In this document: in pieces, positions 9,753-19,649 of the stretch
Position numbering within the stretch: the first letter of the stretch is position 1
Layout: the number at the start of each line of letters is the position of its first letter
Assembly (NCBI GenBank): GCA_026418175.1
Contig: JAOABX010000020.1
Span: 1 to 47,907 of the forward strand
Reading direction: 5' to 3'
Source of the DNA: Flavobacteriales bacterium
GTDB lineage: Bacteria > Bacteroidota > Bacteroidia > CAIKAF01
DNA length: 47,907 nt
The notes under the pieces: model-generated
Told to the model about the DNA's origin: nothing
Seen by the model: the letters and a program-made list of their open reading frames with translations, nothing else
The model's database searches: none
Made by a program: the position numbers and the translations under genes

Positions 9753-11084
9753 TTATGATCCGGCATAACCCATCATGGATGAGCGGCCCTTGATCCTACC
9801 TGATTTCATTAATCCTTCATATTGTCTTGTTCTAAGGTGGCTGTCAATTTGACTAAGTGTGTCTAAAACCACACCCACCAAAATTAACAGGGATGTCCCA
9901 CCATAAAACTGTGCAAATGCCTGATTCACTCCTGCCAAAATAGCAAATGCAGGCAATATTGCCACAAATGCTAGGAATAAAGACCCCGGAAGTGTAATTC
10001 GAGACATTACATTATCAATATATTCAGCTGTTTTCTTTCCAGGTTTAATACCGGGTATAAAACCACCATTTCTTTTCAAATCATCTGCTATTTGCTGCGG
10101 ATTCACAGTTAATGCTGTATAAAAATAAGTAAAAGCAATAATCATTAAGGCAAAAACAAAATTATACCAAAAACCGGTGTAATCGCTAAAATTACGTACC
10201 ACCCAATTTCCCCCCTCACTAGCAAATCCAGCAAGTACGATAGGAATAAACATTATAGCTTGTGCAAAAATAATTGGCATAACACCGGCCGCATTCACTT
10301 TTAAAGGTAAAAACTGTCGAACCCCACCATATTGCCTATTCCCAACTATTTTCTTAGCAAACTGAATAGGAATTCTGCGTGTACCCTGTACTAATAAGAT
10401 GGAAATAATAATTACAAGCAACAATACCACCATTTCAAGGAGGAACAACACCATGCCACCGCCTTCAGGTCTCATTCGTGATACAAATTCAACTCCCATT
10501 CCTTGTGGCAGACTGGCAATTATACCAATCATGATAATTAATGAAATACCATTACCAATGCCTCTATCGGTAATACGCTCTCCAAGCCACATAACAAAAA
10601 TAGTCCCAGCAACCAATATTGTTACTGCAAGTATCCACCATAATGTAGTATCAGGACGAGCATTGGAAGGGACATACGCTAACAAATAATTTGGAGCTTG
10701 TGCAGCTGTAATAATCACCGTTAGAGCCCGGGTAATTTGATTCATTTTATTACGTCCACTTTCTCCTTCTTTTTGAAGTTTTTGAAAATATGGAATGGCT
10801 ATCCCAAGTAATTGAACAATAATGGATGCCGAAATATAAGGCATGATACCAAGAGCAAATATGGATGCATTAGCAAAAGCCCCACCGGTAAATGCATTGA
10901 TAATATCAAGAATAGAGCCTCCTCCCTGAGCACTTTGTTGTGCTAGAATTTTTGAGTCAATACCTGGTAGAATAATAAAAGAACCCAAACGATAAACCAA
11001 AACCAGTATTAATGTGGTGGTGATTCTCGAACGGAGTTCTTCAATTCTCCAAATATCCTGTAATTTCCTGATCAATGCTTTCAT
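9753..11084 (-). CDS. secY: Protein translocase subunit SecY
   Basis: Channel subunit of the Sec translocon in the inner membrane, 443 aa with ten hydrophobic segments. The N-terminus (about 1-35) reads KLQDIWRIEELRSRI...LVYRLGSFI. Plug and lateral-gate regions follow, including GITERxxDRGIGNGIS-like ERITDRGIGNGISLIIM. It is transcribed with rplO upstream and map downstream. Confidence 0.98.
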   Translation of the reverse strand: MKALIRKLQDIWRIEELRSRITTTLILVLVYRLGSFIILPGIDSKILAQQSAQGGGSILDIINAFTGGAFANASIFALGIMPYISASIIVQLLGIAIPYFQKLQKEGESGRNKMNQITRALTVIITAAQAPNYLLAYVPSNARPDTTLWWILAVTILVAGTIFVMWLGERITDRGIGNGISLIIMIGIIASLPQGMGVEFVSRMRPEGGGMVLFLLEMVVLLLVIIISILLVQGTRRIPIQFAKKIVGNRQYGGVRQFLPLKVNAAGVMPIIFAQAIMFIPIVLAGFASEGGNWVVRNFSDYTGFWYNFVFALMIIAFTYFYTALTVNPQQIADDLKRNGGFIPGIKPGKKTAEYIDNVMSRITLPGSLFLAFVAILPAFAILAGVNQAFAQFYGGTSLLILVGVVLDTLSQIDSHLRTRQYEGLMKSGRIKGRSSMMGYAGS

Positions 11085-11091
11085 GAATAAA

Positions 11092-11538
11092 TTAAATTTT
11101 TTCCACTATCCCACCCTTGTTTTCAATTGCTGCAACTGCTGATGCTGAAAATGCATGTGCCTTAACTGTAAGGGTAGCTTTTAACTCCCCGCGACCCAAA
11201 ATTTTTATTTTATCATTTTTGGTAACTAACCCATTAGATTTCAGAACTTCCGGAGTTATTTCAGTAAGTCCTTTCTTTTCTGCTAACGACTGAAGAACAT
11301 CTAAATTCAAAGGCTTGTATTCAACCCGTGTAAAATTGGTAAAACCATACTTAGGCAAACGACGTTGAAGCGGCATTTGACCTCCCTCAAAACCAATCTT
11401 TTTGCTGTTACCTGAACGAGACTTGGCACCTTTATGACCACGGCCCGAAGTTCCGCCTATAGCAGATCCTTCTCCACGTCCAACACGTTTTTCACGATGT
11501 GTAGATCCTTTTGCCGGTTTTAAATTACTCAGTTTCAT
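11092..11538 (-). CDS. rplO: 50S ribosomal protein L15
   Basis: 148 aa with the Gly/Arg-rich N-terminus (THREKRVGRGEGSAIGGTSGRGHKG) typical of L15, and the C-terminal segment LTVKAHAFSASAVAAIENKGG. Seven bases separate it from secY. Confidence 0.98.
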   Translation of the reverse strand: MKLSNLKPAKGSTHREKRVGRGEGSAIGGTSGRGHKGAKSRSGNSKKIGFEGGQMPLQRRLPKYGFTNFTRVEYKPLNLDVLQSLAEKKGLTEITPEVLKSNGLVTKNDKIKILGRGELKATLTVKAHAFSASAVAAIENKGGIVEKI

Positions 11539-11557
11539 TGATTTCTACCTTAATAAA

Positions 11558-11740
11558 TTACTTTACTTCCTCTACTTCTACCAAATGTTTAACTTTTGTT
11601 ACCATTCCTAAAATTTGAGGAGTGGCTTCATGTTCAACAACCTGGTGATTTCTTTTGATTCCCAAGGCAACCAACGTTTTTTTCTGACGCTCGGGACAGC
11701 CAATCTTACTTCTTACCTGTTTTATTCTAATTTTTGCCAT
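11558..11740 (-). CDS. rpmD: 50S ribosomal protein L30
   Basis: 60 aa, beginning MAKIRIKQVRSKIGCPERQK and ending VKHLVEVEEVK, the full L30 fold. An earlier in-frame start at 11749 would add only three residues. The ATG at 11740, 11 nt after the rpsE stop, gives the family N-terminus and is preferred. Confidence 0.96.
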   Translation of the reverse strand: MAKIRIKQVRSKIGCPERQKKTLVALGIKRNHQVVEHEATPQILGMVTKVKHLVEVEEVK

Positions 11741-11751
11741 GGCAATCAAAA

Positions 11752-12270
11752 TTATCCGTTAAACACTTTGTTTAATTTCACTGAACGTTCTTGCGCTATC
11801 GTATATGCATCACGCATTTGACTAAGTGCTTCAAAAGTTGCCTTCACTACGTTATGGGGATTTGATGAACCTTTGGATTTACAAAGTACATCCTTTACAC
11901 CCACACTTTCTAATACTGCACGCATTGCTCCTCCGGCAATTACTCCGGTACCATGAGCAGCAGGCTTCAAATACACTATCGATGAGCTATACTTTGCAGT
12001 TTGTTCGTGAGGAATAGTACCATTAATGATAGGCACTTTGATCAAATTTTTCTTGGCATCGTCTATTCCCTTGGAAATAGCATCAGTTACTTCATTGGCT
12101 TTCCCCAAACCATAACCTACCACGCCATTTTCATTTCCTACCACTACGATAGCAGAAAAACTGAAATGACGACCACCTTTGGTAACTTTTGTAACACGCT
12201 GAACAGCTACCAATCTGTCTTTCAGCTCTATTTCGCTAGATTTTACTCGTTTTACATTTGTGTTTGCCAT
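11752..12270 (-). CDS. rpsE: 30S ribosomal protein S5
   Basis: Decoding-fidelity protein, 172 aa. It has the N-terminal double-stranded RNA-binding domain ([21 protein letters not shown]) and the C-terminal domain ([19 protein letters not shown] and [15 protein letters not shown]). Position and length are normal. Confidence 0.98.
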   Translation of the reverse strand: MANTNVKRVKSSEIELKDRLVAVQRVTKVTKGGRHFSFSAIVVVGNENGVVGYGLGKANEVTDAISKGIDDAKKNLIKVPIINGTIPHEQTAKYSSSIVYLKPAAHGTGVIAGGAMRAVLESVGVKDVLCKSKGSSNPHNVVKATFEALSQMRDAYTIAQERSVKLNKVFNG

Positions 12271-12277
12271 AATCCAA

Positions 12278-12634
12278 TTAAAATTTTAAACCTCCTTCGC
12301 GTGCACCGTCAGCCAATGCTTTTACACGACCATGATATAAAAAACCTCCCCGATCAAAAGCCACCTCGGTAATACCAGCTGCCAATGCCTTTTCTGCTAT
12401 TTTTTTTCCAACCAATGCAGCCTGTTCGGTTTTGGTTATTTTCTTTCCACGTAGATCTGCATCTTGGGTTGATGCTGCTACAAGAGTTACACCTTTTACA
12501 TCATCTATCAATTGAGCATAAATACCAGTATTACTTCTAAAAACTGCCAGGCGAGGCTTTTCAGCAGTCCCCTTTACCACCTTACGGATTCTATATCGTA
12601 TCCGCTGTCTTCTGGCTACTTTATCAAACGACAT
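12278..12634 (-). CDS. rplR: 50S ribosomal protein L18
   Basis: 5S rRNA-binding protein, 118 aa. Motifs: [35 protein letters not shown] and the C-terminus [24 protein letters not shown]. Seven bases separate it from rpsE. Confidence 0.98.
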   Translation of the reverse strand: MSFDKVARRQRIRYRIRKVVKGTAEKPRLAVFRSNTGIYAQLIDDVKGVTLVAASTQDADLRGKKITKTEQAALVGKKIAEKALAAGITEVAFDRGGFLYHGRVKALADGAREGGLKF

Positions 12635-12659
12635 ATTTTTTTGCTTTTACTTGGTTCTG

Positions 12660-13220
12660 TTATTTACCTTTACCAGCTGATTTACCTGCTTTTCTTCTAA
12701 TTACTTCATCAACAAACTTAATTCCCTTGCCTTTGTATGGCTCAGGCTTACGGAATGAACGTATCTTAGCCGCAACCTGTCCTAACAATTGATTATCAGC
12801 AGATGTCATTATAATTTTAGGAGCTTTCCCTTTTTCTGCCACCGTTTCTACCTTAATTTCTTTAGGAAGCTCTACAATAATGTTGTGTGAATAACCTAAT
12901 GTTAGATCCAATAACTGGCCTTTTGCTTCCGCACGATATCCAACCCCAACTAACTCTTGTTCTACTGTAAAACCAGTAGATACACCAACTACCATATTAT
13001 TAATCAATGAACGATATAAACCGTGCAATGCACGATGGCGCTTTTGATCCGTTGGTCGTTCAATAATTAACTGACCACCTTCTTGCTTTACAGTAATCGC
13101 TGGATCAATAGTTCTTTTCAATTCACCTTTTGGCCCTTTTACAGTAATTACATTAGTAGGACTTATCTCTACTGTAACTCCTGATGGAACTGTAATTGGC
13201 ATTTTACCTATCCTTGACAT
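12660..13220 (-). CDS. rplF: 50S ribosomal protein L6
   Basis: 186 aa with two duplicated alpha/beta domains. It starts MSRIGKMPITVPSGVTVEI, and the C-terminal signature KPEPYKGKGIKFVDEVIRRKAGKSAG is the L6 rRNA-binding region. Confidence 0.98.
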   Translation of the reverse strand: MSRIGKMPITVPSGVTVEISPTNVITVKGPKGELKRTIDPAITVKQEGGQLIIERPTDQKRHRALHGLYRSLINNMVVGVSTGFTVEQELVGVGYRAEAKGQLLDLTLGYSHNIIVELPKEIKVETVAEKGKAPKIIMTSADNQLLGQVAAKIRSFRKPEPYKGKGIKFVDEVIRRKAGKSAGKGK

Positions 13221-13230
13221 GGCTAATGTT

Positions 13231-13623
13231 TTAATAAATATAACAAATAACTTCTCCGCCTACATTGTTTCTTCTGGCATCTTTATCGGTCATTAATCCT
13301 TTAGAGGTAGAAATAATGGCCGTACCTAATCCACTTAATACACGAGGCAATTCCGCAACACCACTATATTTACGAAGTCCTGGTTTACTAACACGCACTA
13401 ATGATTTAATTGCTGGTGCTTTGGTCATTGGATGATATTTTAATGCCACCTTTATAGTTCCTTGTGGGCCATTGTCATCAAACTTGTAATTGAGTATATA
13501 CCCCTGATCAAAAAGAATTTTTGTAATTTCTTTTTTAAGATTTGAAGCAGGTATTTCAACTACACGATGACGTGCTTTGATGGCATTTCTTACTCTTGTC
13601 AGATAATCTGCTATTGGATCCAT
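13231..13623 (-). CDS. rpsH: 30S ribosomal protein S8
   Basis: Primary 16S-binding protein, 130 aa. Motifs: [19 protein letters not shown] and the C-terminal [33 protein letters not shown]. In E. coli S8 represses the spc operon by binding mRNA near rplE; I did not find a clear equivalent site. Confidence 0.98.
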   Translation of the reverse strand: MDPIADYLTRVRNAIKARHRVVEIPASNLKKEITKILFDQGYILNYKFDDNGPQGTIKVALKYHPMTKAPAIKSLVRVSKPGLRKYSGVAELPRVLSGLGTAIISTSKGLMTDKDARRNNVGGEVICYIY

Positions 13624-13644
13624 GTTCTTCTTTGTTCTTTTATA

Positions 13645-13914
13645 TTACCAACTAGACTTTTTAACTCCAGGTATCAATCCCTCATTGGCCATCTTTCTGA
13701 ATAGTACACGGGAAATTCCGAATTGACGCATATACCCTCTAGGACGGCCTGTTAACTGACAACGGTTATGCAAACGCACTCTGGAAGAATTTCTAGGAAG
13801 AAGAGCTAAGCCTTGATAATCTCCCTGAGCTTTCAATTCTTCTCTTTTCTTAGCGTATTTTGCAACCAGGCGTTCGCGTTTTCTTTCCCTGGCTTTCATT
13901 GATTCCTTAGCCAT
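13645..13914 (-). CDS. rpsN: 30S ribosomal protein S14, zinc-free type
   Basis: 89 aa, the longer form of S14 without the CxxC pairs of the zinc-binding short form. The C-terminal signature [23 protein letters not shown]...VPGVKKSSW-like ending is present. It lies 7 nt after rplE. Confidence 0.97.
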   Translation of the reverse strand: MAKESMKARERKRERLVAKYAKKREELKAQGDYQGLALLPRNSSRVRLHNRCQLTGRPRGYMRQFGISRVLFRKMANEGLIPGVKKSSW

Positions 13915-13921
13915 ATCTCAA

Positions 13922-14488
13922 TTATGCGTTTTTTGATTTAAATGGTTCATTAAATGGCATTCCAAATTCCTTCAACAATGCATAAGCTTCAGCATCCGTC
14001 TTGGCAGATGTTACAAACGTAATATCCATTCCCATAATTCTATTGATTTTGTCAATATCTATTTCTGGGAAAATAATCTGCTCAGTAATTCCAAGTGTAT
14101 AATTACCTCTTCCGTCAAATCCTTTAGCAGCTAACCCTTTAAAGTCACGTATTCGTGGCAGAGAGATTGAAATAAAACGATCCAAGAACTCATACATTCT
14201 CTCTCCGCGTAGCGTAACCATACAGCCTATAGGCATACCTTTACGCAACTTAAAGTTTGATATATCTTTTCTAGATTTGGTTGCTACTGCTTTTTGACCA
14301 GCAATTAACGACATTTCTGCAATTGCATTCTCCACTACTCGCTTGTCAGCAACAGCAGCACCCAACCCCTGATTCAGAACAATTTTCTGCAAACGGGGCA
14401 CTTGCATTACACTTTTGTACTCAAACTGCTTCATTAAAGCAGGAACAATTTCTTCCTTGTATTTCTTAATTAACCTTGGAGCGTACAT
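13922..14488 (-). CDS. rplE: 50S ribosomal protein L5
   Basis: 5S rRNA- and P-site-contacting protein, 188 aa. Motifs: [64 protein letters not shown]. Its ATG shares one base with the rplX stop (TAATG), suggesting coupled translation. Confidence 0.98.
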   Translation of the reverse strand: MYAPRLIKKYKEEIVPALMKQFEYKSVMQVPRLQKIVLNQGLGAAVADKRVVENAIAEMSLIAGQKAVATKSRKDISNFKLRKGMPIGCMVTLRGERMYEFLDRFISISLPRIRDFKGLAAKGFDGRGNYTLGITEQIIFPEIDIDKINRIMGMDITFVTSAKTDAEAYALLKEFGMPFNEPFKSKNA

Positions 14489-14808
14489 TATTTTAAAATT
14501 TCACCAGTTTTTTTTGCATATCGTACAATCTTACCTTCTTCTACCTTTCTACCCACGCGGCTGGCAGTACCATTTTTGGGTGTCAGCAGCATTAGGTTTG
14601 AGATATGAATAGGAGCCTCTTTTTTAATGATTCCACCATCAGGAAATTGAGCGGAAGGCTTTGTATGACGATATATCATATTTACACCTTCTACGGTAGC
14701 ACGATTTTTTTCGCGATCTACGGAAAGAATAATACCTTGTTGCCCTTTATGCTCTCCGGAGATCACTACCACCTTATCTCCTTTCTTAAGTTTAAGTTTC
14801 ACTGCCAT
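14488..14808 (-). CDS. rplX: 50S ribosomal protein L24
   Basis: Assembly-initiating protein, 106 aa, with the KOW motif near the N-terminus ([20 protein letters not shown]). The frame extends 11 residues further to 14841. The extra residues overlap rplN and are not L24-like, so the internal ATG at 14808 starting [12 protein letters not shown] is chosen. Confidence 0.96.
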   Translation of the reverse strand: MAVKLKLKKGDKVVVISGEHKGQQGIILSVDREKNRATVEGVNMIYRHTKPSAQFPDGGIIKKEAPIHISNLMLLTPKNGTASRVGRKVEEGKIVRYAKKTGEILK

Positions 14809-14821
14809 GATCTTCAAGTAA

Positions 14822-15190
14822 TTACAGCACCTCAGGTGCAAGTGAAATAATTTTCATAAATTGTTTATCGCGTAGCTCCCTCGCTACTGGACCAAATATA
14901 CGGGTTCCCCGCATTTCTCCCTGATTATTTAGAAGCACCACCGCGTTATCATCAAAACGAATATATGACCCGTCTGGACGTTTAATTTCCTTCTTCGTTC
15001 TAACCACCACAGCTTTAGCAACAGCCCCTTTTTTAACGTTTCCAGAGGGGAGGGCGCTTTTCACTGAAACCACAATGGTATCCCCCACAGAAGCATAACG
15101 TTTCTTGGTTCCACCTAACACTCGGATACAAAGCACTTCCTTTGCCCCGCTGTTATCTGCTACATTTAATCTTGACTCCTGCTGTACCAT
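14822..15190 (-). CDS. rplN: 50S ribosomal protein L14
   Basis: 122 aa, starting [19 protein letters not shown] and ending with the [22 protein letters not shown] signature. It contacts 16S helix 14 in an intersubunit bridge. It follows rpsQ by 2 nt. Confidence 0.98.
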   Translation of the reverse strand: MVQQESRLNVADNSGAKEVLCIRVLGGTKKRYASVGDTIVVSVKSALPSGNVKKGAVAKAVVVRTKKEIKRPDGSYIRFDDNAVVLLNNQGEMRGTRIFGPVARELRDKQFMKIISLAPEVL

Positions 15191-15192
15191 GA

Positions 15193-15459
15193 TTATTTTG
15201 CTCTTTCAATAATTTCAACTAATCTCCAATTCTTATCTTTACTAAGCGGACGAGTTTCTGCAATTTTCACAGTATCACCAATATTACATTCCTGCTTTTC
15301 ATCGTGAGCTTTAAACTTGGAAGTTTGAGTTATAAACTTTCCATATTTTGGATGCTTCACTTTACGAATAACAGCTACAGTAATGGTTTTCTGCATTTTA
15401 TTGCTAGTAACCACACCTACTTTCTCTTTCCTAGTATTGCGTTTTACTGCTTCAGTCAT
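15193..15459 (-). CDS. rpsQ: 30S ribosomal protein S17
   Basis: 16S-binding OB-fold protein, 88 aa. Motifs: [29 protein letters not shown] and [28 protein letters not shown] three codons upstream (15468) could start it, but the ATG at 15459 fits the family. Unusually it is the first gene of its transcript. rpmC, normally immediately upstream, is 1.2 kb away beyond an inserted plus-strand gene, and rpsQ has its own promoter with an inferred leader of about 44 nt. Confidence 0.97.
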   Translation of the reverse strand: MTEAVKRNTRKEKVGVVTSNKMQKTITVAVIRKVKHPKYGKFITQTSKFKAHDEKQECNIGDTVKIAETRPLSKDKNWRLVEIIERAK

Positions 15460-15486
15460 GACTTTCAACCTTATTTCAAAATATTA

Positions 15487-15559
15487 TACCCCTAAAAACG
15501 GGCTTGCAAAGGTGCAGCATTTTTTTTAATTATCCAACAGTGCTCTGTTAATTTTTTTA
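15487..15559 (-). promoter_or_regulatory. Promoter/operator module, copy A (rpsQ block)
   Basis: On the minus strand, in order, are: a T/A tract; the dyad AACAG-N4-CTGTT (plus coordinates 15536-15549); a -33 TTG (15535-15537) overlapped by that dyad; a 20-bp spacer; a CACCTTTG -7 box (15507-15514); then GCAAGCCC and a CCC/GGGG hairpin sequence. It is identical to the rpsJ copy at 68 of 73 positions, without gaps. Four of the five differences fall in the 4-base centre of the dyad. It drives rpsQ through rplQ. Confidence 0.85.
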
Positions 15560-15678
15560 TGGAATTTTTGTTTATCCTACATTCTACTCTTGTAAATCAG
15601 GCAATTAAGTATTTAATAAAATTGTATTTTCTTCTATTAGTGAATGTTATAAATCAAGTTAAAAAATGCAGGGGATTG

Positions 15679-15686
15679 TATATTTG
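15679..15686 (+). promoter_or_regulatory. -7 box of the binding-protein gene
   Basis: TATATTTG matches TAnnTTTG and lies 20 nt before the ATG at 15706. No clear TTG is found 20 bp upstream. It points away from the rpsQ promoter, so the two promoters are back to back within about 170 bp. Confidence 0.55.
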
Positions 15687-15705
15687 TCTCCCATAAAAAT
15701 TACAT

Positions 15706-16593
15706 ATGAAAAAACTCCTTGGAAGCTGGCTAACAATTTTATTATTTACAGGCATTTGTGCTGCTCAAGCAACCTCCATATTAGCTCAGCAAAAAGAAGA
15801 AGAGCGAAAAAATGCCGAAAATGAACGAATAAAAGTTTCAAAAAATATTCCGTTGGAAATCTATTATTTTGAGCAGGAACCTTTTGCCTTCTTACAAAAT
15901 AACAAGCCAACCGGAGTAGAAATTGATATTTTAAATGAATTTGCCCAATGGGCACTAACCAGAAAAGGTTTTAAAATGGATATAAAATACACTCCTTTTA
16001 AAAAGTTTGAAGATTTTTACAAATCTGTAGTTACAGGCAATAGTTTTGTTATTGGGGCAGGCACGGTAGCAATCAATGAAGAACGTAAAAATGATGTAAT
16101 TTTTTCTTCTCCTTACTTGAATAATGTATCCATATTAATTTCAAATGGTAGTGTTGAAACAATTTATAAAAAGGAAGAAATATCAGGAAAATGGAAAAAC
16201 ATGAAAGGTATTACTACAAAAGAATCGGTGCATAGCCAGTACATGGAAGAACTTAAGAAAAAGTACTTGCCAGGCTTAACTATAGAAATGGTTAAAACGC
16301 CTATGGAGGTTGCAGATCGAATTGGCCAACAGGCAAATTATATTGGGTATATTGATATTGTAACTTTTTGGCATTACCTTAAAAAATCAAATGTTTTTAT
16401 AAAAATTCAGCGGGCTTTCTCTGTAAATAATGAAAAGTTTGGATTTATAATGCCAAAAAACAGTGAACTTCATGGTCTTATTACAGAATTCTTCGAAAGT
16501 GGATTTGGGTTTACTGCTACAAAGAATTATCGTGATATATTAGAAAAGCATTTAGGTTACGAAGTAATTTCAACCGTCGAAATCAGAGATTAA
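15706..16593 (+). CDS. Orphan periplasmic substrate-binding protein (SBP_bac_3 type) inserted in the S10-spc cluster
   Basis: Predicted secreted binding protein of the family that serves polar amino acid transporters, 295 aa. Residues 1-28 are a signal peptide ending SILAQ, followed by a charged linker (29-45). The two-lobe domain (about 47-290) includes NKPTGVEIDILNEFA, the ligand-carboxylate Arg in INEERKND (R127) and an Asp in YIGYIDIV (D217) placed like the amino-group-binding Asp. No permease, ATPase, sensor kinase or GGDEF gene adjoins it, so its partner is unknown; it could be a stand-alone binding or signalling protein. It sits between the split halves of the ribosomal operon, on the opposite strand, with its own promoter and terminator. 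Confidence 0.8.
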   Translation: MKKLLGSWLTILLFTGICAAQATSILAQQKEEERKNAENERIKVSKNIPLEIYYFEQEPFAFLQNNKPTGVEIDILNEFAQWALTRKGFKMDIKYTPFKKFEDFYKSVVTGNSFVIGAGTVAINEERKNDVIFSSPYLNNVSILISNGSVETIYKKEEISGKWKNMKGITTKESVHSQYMEELKKKYLPGLTIEMVKTPMEVADRIGQQANYIGYIDIVTFWHYLKKSNVFIKIQRAFSVNNEKFGFIMPKNSELHGLITEFFESGFGFTATKNYRDILEKHLGYEVISTVEIRD

Positions 16594-16606
16594 GTTTGAA
16601 TTTGCC

Positions 16607-16647
16607 AAAAATAAAAAACCACACAAATTGTGTGGTTTTTTATTTTT
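16607..16647. terminator. Bidirectional terminator between the binding-protein gene and rpmC
   Basis: This is a perfect 20-bp inverted repeat around one central base, with the core CCACACAA-A-TTGTGTGG and flanks of A and T runs. It terminates both the plus-strand gene and the rpsJ-rpmC transcript. Confidence 0.92.
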
Positions 16648-16663
16648 AAAGCAATTCTTTTTT

Positions 16664-16858
16664 TTAAGCATTCAATTCTCTTCTTCTTTTTTCGGTAAGT
16701 AAACGAGCAATATCTTTGCGATTCTTACGAATCAACATAGGATTTTCCAAAGGAGAAATTCCGTGGTTGATTTTCATTTTGGTAAGCTCATTCTGGAGAT
16801 TTTCAATTTTTTCTACCAGTTCAGCATTGGAAAGTTCTCTTATTTCTGACTGCTTCAT
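16664..16858 (-). CDS. rpmC: 50S ribosomal protein L29
   Basis: 64 aa helical protein by the exit tunnel. It begins MKQSEIRELSNAELVEKIENL and includes the family segment NPMLIRKNRKDIARLLTEKRRREL. A TTG at 16864 could add two residues; the ATG at 16858 is preferred. It is the last gene of the rpsJ transcript here, cut off from its usual partner rpsQ. Confidence 0.96.
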   Translation of the reverse strand: MKQSEIRELSNAELVEKIENLQNELTKMKINHGISPLENPMLIRKNRKDIARLLTEKRRRELNA

Positions 16859-16879
16859 AATCAAATGTGTATTATAAAA

Positions 16880-17299
16880 TTATTCCGCGTAATCGCGTCG
16901 AACTACAAATTTTGTTCTCACGGGTAATTTTTGTGCGGCTAACCTCATAGCTTCCTGAGCCACCGACATCGGTACACCATCTATTTCAAAAAGGATTCGA
17001 CCTGGCTTAACCACAGCAGCCCAATATTCCGGATTACCTTTAACCTTACCCATACGAACCTCTGCAGGTTTTTTTGTAATCGGCTTATCTGGAAAAACAC
17101 GAATCCAAACCTGACCTTCCCTTTTCATGAAGCGATTCATCGCTACACGGGCTGCCTCAATTTGACGTGAAGTCATCCAAACTGTATCCAGTGATTTCAA
17201 AGCAAAAGATCCGAATGCAATTTGTGCTCCGCGATGAGCTTCACCGTGCATTCTTCCTTTTTGTACTTTTCTGTATTTCGTTCTTTTTGGCTGTAACAT
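16880..17299 (-). CDS. rplP: 50S ribosomal protein L16
   Basis: 139 aa protein near the A site. It starts [24 protein letters not shown], with a conserved [27 protein letters not shown] segment. The Arg of the [17 protein letters not shown]-like loop, hydroxylated in some bacteria, is present. Confidence 0.98.
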   Translation of the reverse strand: MLQPKRTKYRKVQKGRMHGEAHRGAQIAFGSFALKSLDTVWMTSRQIEAARVAMNRFMKREGQVWIRVFPDKPITKKPAEVRMGKVKGNPEYWAAVVKPGRILFEIDGVPMSVAQEAMRLAAQKLPVRTKFVVRRDYAE

Positions 17300-17332
17300 C
17301 GCTGAAAGTTATTTCAATTGTCAATTCTCTTA

Positions 17333-18049
17333 TTAATTTTTCTTCTTTCTGGAGCGGGGTGCAGCAACACCTGTAGGCGCTTTTGTTTGCTTAGTAGATG
17401 AAATATTGGGAGATAAATCACGTTTTCCATATACTTCACCCAAACAAATCCAAACTTTAATACCAATACGACCGTATGTTGTATGTGCTTCTGCAACATG
17501 ATAATCAATATCAGCACGGAATGTATGTAATGGAATACGTCCTTCCTTCAAATGCTCAGTACGTGCCATCTCAGCACCACCTAAACGACCAGATATACTT
17601 ACTTTAATACCTTCAGCTCCCATGCGCATAGTAGAAGCAATGGCCATTTTAATAGCACGGCGGTATGAAATACGACCTTCAATCTGCTTTGCAATCGAGT
17701 CAGCCACCAAGCGAGCATCCAGTTCTGGACGTTTAATTTCTGAAATATTAATCTGTATTTCCTTCTTGGTGATTTTTTTCAACTCTTCACGTAATTTGTC
17801 AACTTCCTGACCGCCTTTACCGATAATAATACCTGGACGGGCTGTATGAACTGTAATAGTAACAAGCTTCTGTGTTCTTTCGATAATAATTTTAGATACA
17901 CTGGCTTTGGCCAAACGGGCACGAAGATAATTTCTTATTTCTTCGTCTTCCACCAGTTTATCAGTAAAATTTTTACCTCCAAACCAGCTGGATTCCCATC
18001 CACGAATATATCCTAATCGAAGGCCTATCGGATTTGTTTTTTGTCCCAT
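17333..18049 (-). CDS. rpsC: 30S ribosomal protein S3
   Basis: 238 aa mRNA-entry protein with helicase function. It has an N-terminal KH domain ([23 protein letters not shown], GxxG loop) and the C-terminal S3 domain ([21 protein letters not shown]...[19 protein letters not shown]). The tail is Lys/Arg rich. Confidence 0.98.
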   Translation of the reverse strand: MGQKTNPIGLRLGYIRGWESSWFGGKNFTDKLVEDEEIRNYLRARLAKASVSKIIIERTQKLVTITVHTARPGIIIGKGGQEVDKLREELKKITKKEIQINISEIKRPELDARLVADSIAKQIEGRISYRRAIKMAIASTMRMGAEGIKVSISGRLGGAEMARTEHLKEGRIPLHTFRADIDYHVAEAHTTYGRIGIKVWICLGEVYGKRDLSPNISSTKQTKAPTGVAAPRSRKKKN

Positions 18050-18062
18050 TACAAAACTTCTT

Positions 18063-18506
18063 TTATGCGTTTTCTACTGTTTGATTATTATTTACCAACT
18101 GTTCTTTCAGATCAGCATTTTTTGTATCTACAATCAGCGTTACATGATTTGAACGCTTGCGAATACGGTGAGCACGACCTTGTGGAGCTGCCTGAATACG
18201 CTTTAGCATTCTACCCCCATCCACATAAATCGTTTTAATATATAAATCACTTTCATCAGCTCGCATTCCTGATTTTTGTTCAAAATTACTAATGGCTGAT
18301 TTCAATAACTTTTCCATTGCTTTTGCAGCTTCCTTACGGGTAAATTGCAAAGTATCCAAAGCCTTATTTACGTCCATTCCTCTTATTAAATCGGCTACCA
18401 AACGCATTTTGCGTGGTGAAGTAGGACAATTATTCAGCCTGGCAATGTAAGTTGTTTTCATTGCTTCTTTTCTTTTTTCGGCTGATACACGTTTTCTGGC
18501 TCCCAT
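18063..18506 (-). CDS. rplV: 50S ribosomal protein L22
   Basis: Tunnel-constriction protein, 147 aa. It has the core [18 protein letters not shown] and the beta-hairpin region [32 protein letters not shown]. The N-terminus has about 16 extra basic residues and the C-terminus an Asn/Gln-rich tail compared with the 110-aa form. Confidence 0.97.
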   Translation of the reverse strand: MGARKRVSAEKRKEAMKTTYIARLNNCPTSPRKMRLVADLIRGMDVNKALDTLQFTRKEAAKAMEKLLKSAISNFEQKSGMRADESDLYIKTIYVDGGRMLKRIQAAPQGRAHRIRKRSNHVTLIVDTKNADLKEQLVNNNQTVENA

Positions 18507-18530
18507 GACTATCGTATTAATTCACTAATT

Positions 18531-18812
18531 TTATTTCTTTCCTTTATCTTTCCGCTGACCTGCATGCCCTCTCCATGTCCGAGTAGGTGCAAATTCACCT
18601 AACTTATGGCCAACCATATTCTCAGTTACATAAACCGGAATAAACTTATTTCCGTTGTGAACAGCAAATGTATGACCCACAAAATCAGGGGTTATCATGG
18701 AACGACGGCTCCAAGTTTTGATAACACTCTTTTTACCGGATTCATTCTGTTCCAGTACCCTTTTTTCGAGTTTATAATCAACAAAAGGCCCTTTTTTTAA
18801 TGATCTTGCCAT
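18531..18812 (-). CDS. rpsS: 30S ribosomal protein S19
   Basis: 93 aa. It starts [21 protein letters not shown] and includes [51 protein letters not shown]-type S19 motifs. Forms the S13-S19 head complex. Confidence 0.98.
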   Translation of the reverse strand: MARSLKKGPFVDYKLEKRVLEQNESGKKSVIKTWSRRSMITPDFVGHTFAVHNGNKFIPVYVTENMVGHKLGEFAPTRTWRGHAGQRKDKGKK

Positions 18813-18819
18813 AATCTAC

Positions 18820-19644
18820 TTATTTCTTCCTTCTTTCAATTATATATTTAGATGATGCTTTTTTCGGAGCACGGGTCTTATATCCTTTTGCAGGTATTCC
18901 TTTACGTGATCTAGGATGACCACCTGAAGCACGACCTTCTCCTCCACCCATCGGGTGATCTACTGGGTTCATTGCTACACCGCGGGTTCTTGGACGAATA
19001 CCAAGCCAACGCTTACGGCCTGCTTTACCATGAACTATAAGATTATGTTCAGGATTAGAAACAGCACCAATCACCGCTTTGCATGTTACTAATATCATAC
19101 GCGTTTCACCAGAAGGTAATTTAACCACCGCATATTTCCCGTCGCGGGCAGTAAGTTGTGCACTTGAACCAGCACTGCGGCAAATGGATGCTCCTTTACC
19201 AGGATGCATTTCAATGTTATGAATTACAGAACCCATGGGTATTTCAGCCAATGGTAAAGCATTTCCAATATCTGGTGAAACTCCAGAACCAGAAATTACT
19301 TTTTGCCCGACCTTTAATCCCTGTGGAGCAAGAATATAACGTTTTTCTCCATCAGCATACGCCAATAAAGCAATCCGAGCAGAACGATTGGGATCATATT
19401 CAATCGTCTTTACTGTAGCAGGAATACCATCCTTGTTCCTTTTAAAATCAATTAAACGGTATTGCTTTTTGTGTCCACCGCCAATGTAACGCATGGTCAT
19501 CTTGCCATCGTCATTTCGTCCACCTGTTTTCTTTTTAGTTATCAACAGGCTTTTTTCAGGCTTATTGGTAGTAATTTCTGAAAAATCAGATATTACCTTA
19601 AATCGTGTTCCGGGTGTAACCGGGCTAAATTTCCTTAATCCCAT
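18820..19644 (-). CDS. rplB: 50S ribosomal protein L2
   Basis: 274 aa core protein of the peptidyl-transferase region. It has the RNA-binding domain and the C-terminal [28 protein letters not shown]-type segment, including the conserved His needed for activity. Followed by rpsS after 7 nt. Confidence 0.98.
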   Translation of the reverse strand: MGLRKFSPVTPGTRFKVISDFSEITTNKPEKSLLITKKKTGGRNDDGKMTMRYIGGGHKKQYRLIDFKRNKDGIPATVKTIEYDPNRSARIALLAYADGEKRYILAPQGLKVGQKVISGSGVSPDIGNALPLAEIPMGSVIHNIEMHPGKGASICRSAGSSAQLTARDGKYAVVKLPSGETRMILVTCKAVIGAVSNPEHNLIVHGKAGRKRWLGIRPRTRGVAMNPVDHPMGGGEGRASGGHPRSRKGIPAKGYKTRAPKKASSKYIIERRKK

Positions 19645-19649
19645 CGTTC

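Noticed and set aside
15559-15696. 45-codon open frame before the binding-protein gene
   Set aside because: It runs through that gene's promoter and the AT-rich flank of the rpsQ module; composition looks random.
19158-19418. 86-codon frame antisense to rplB
   Set aside because: Shadow of conserved coding sequence, low complexity.
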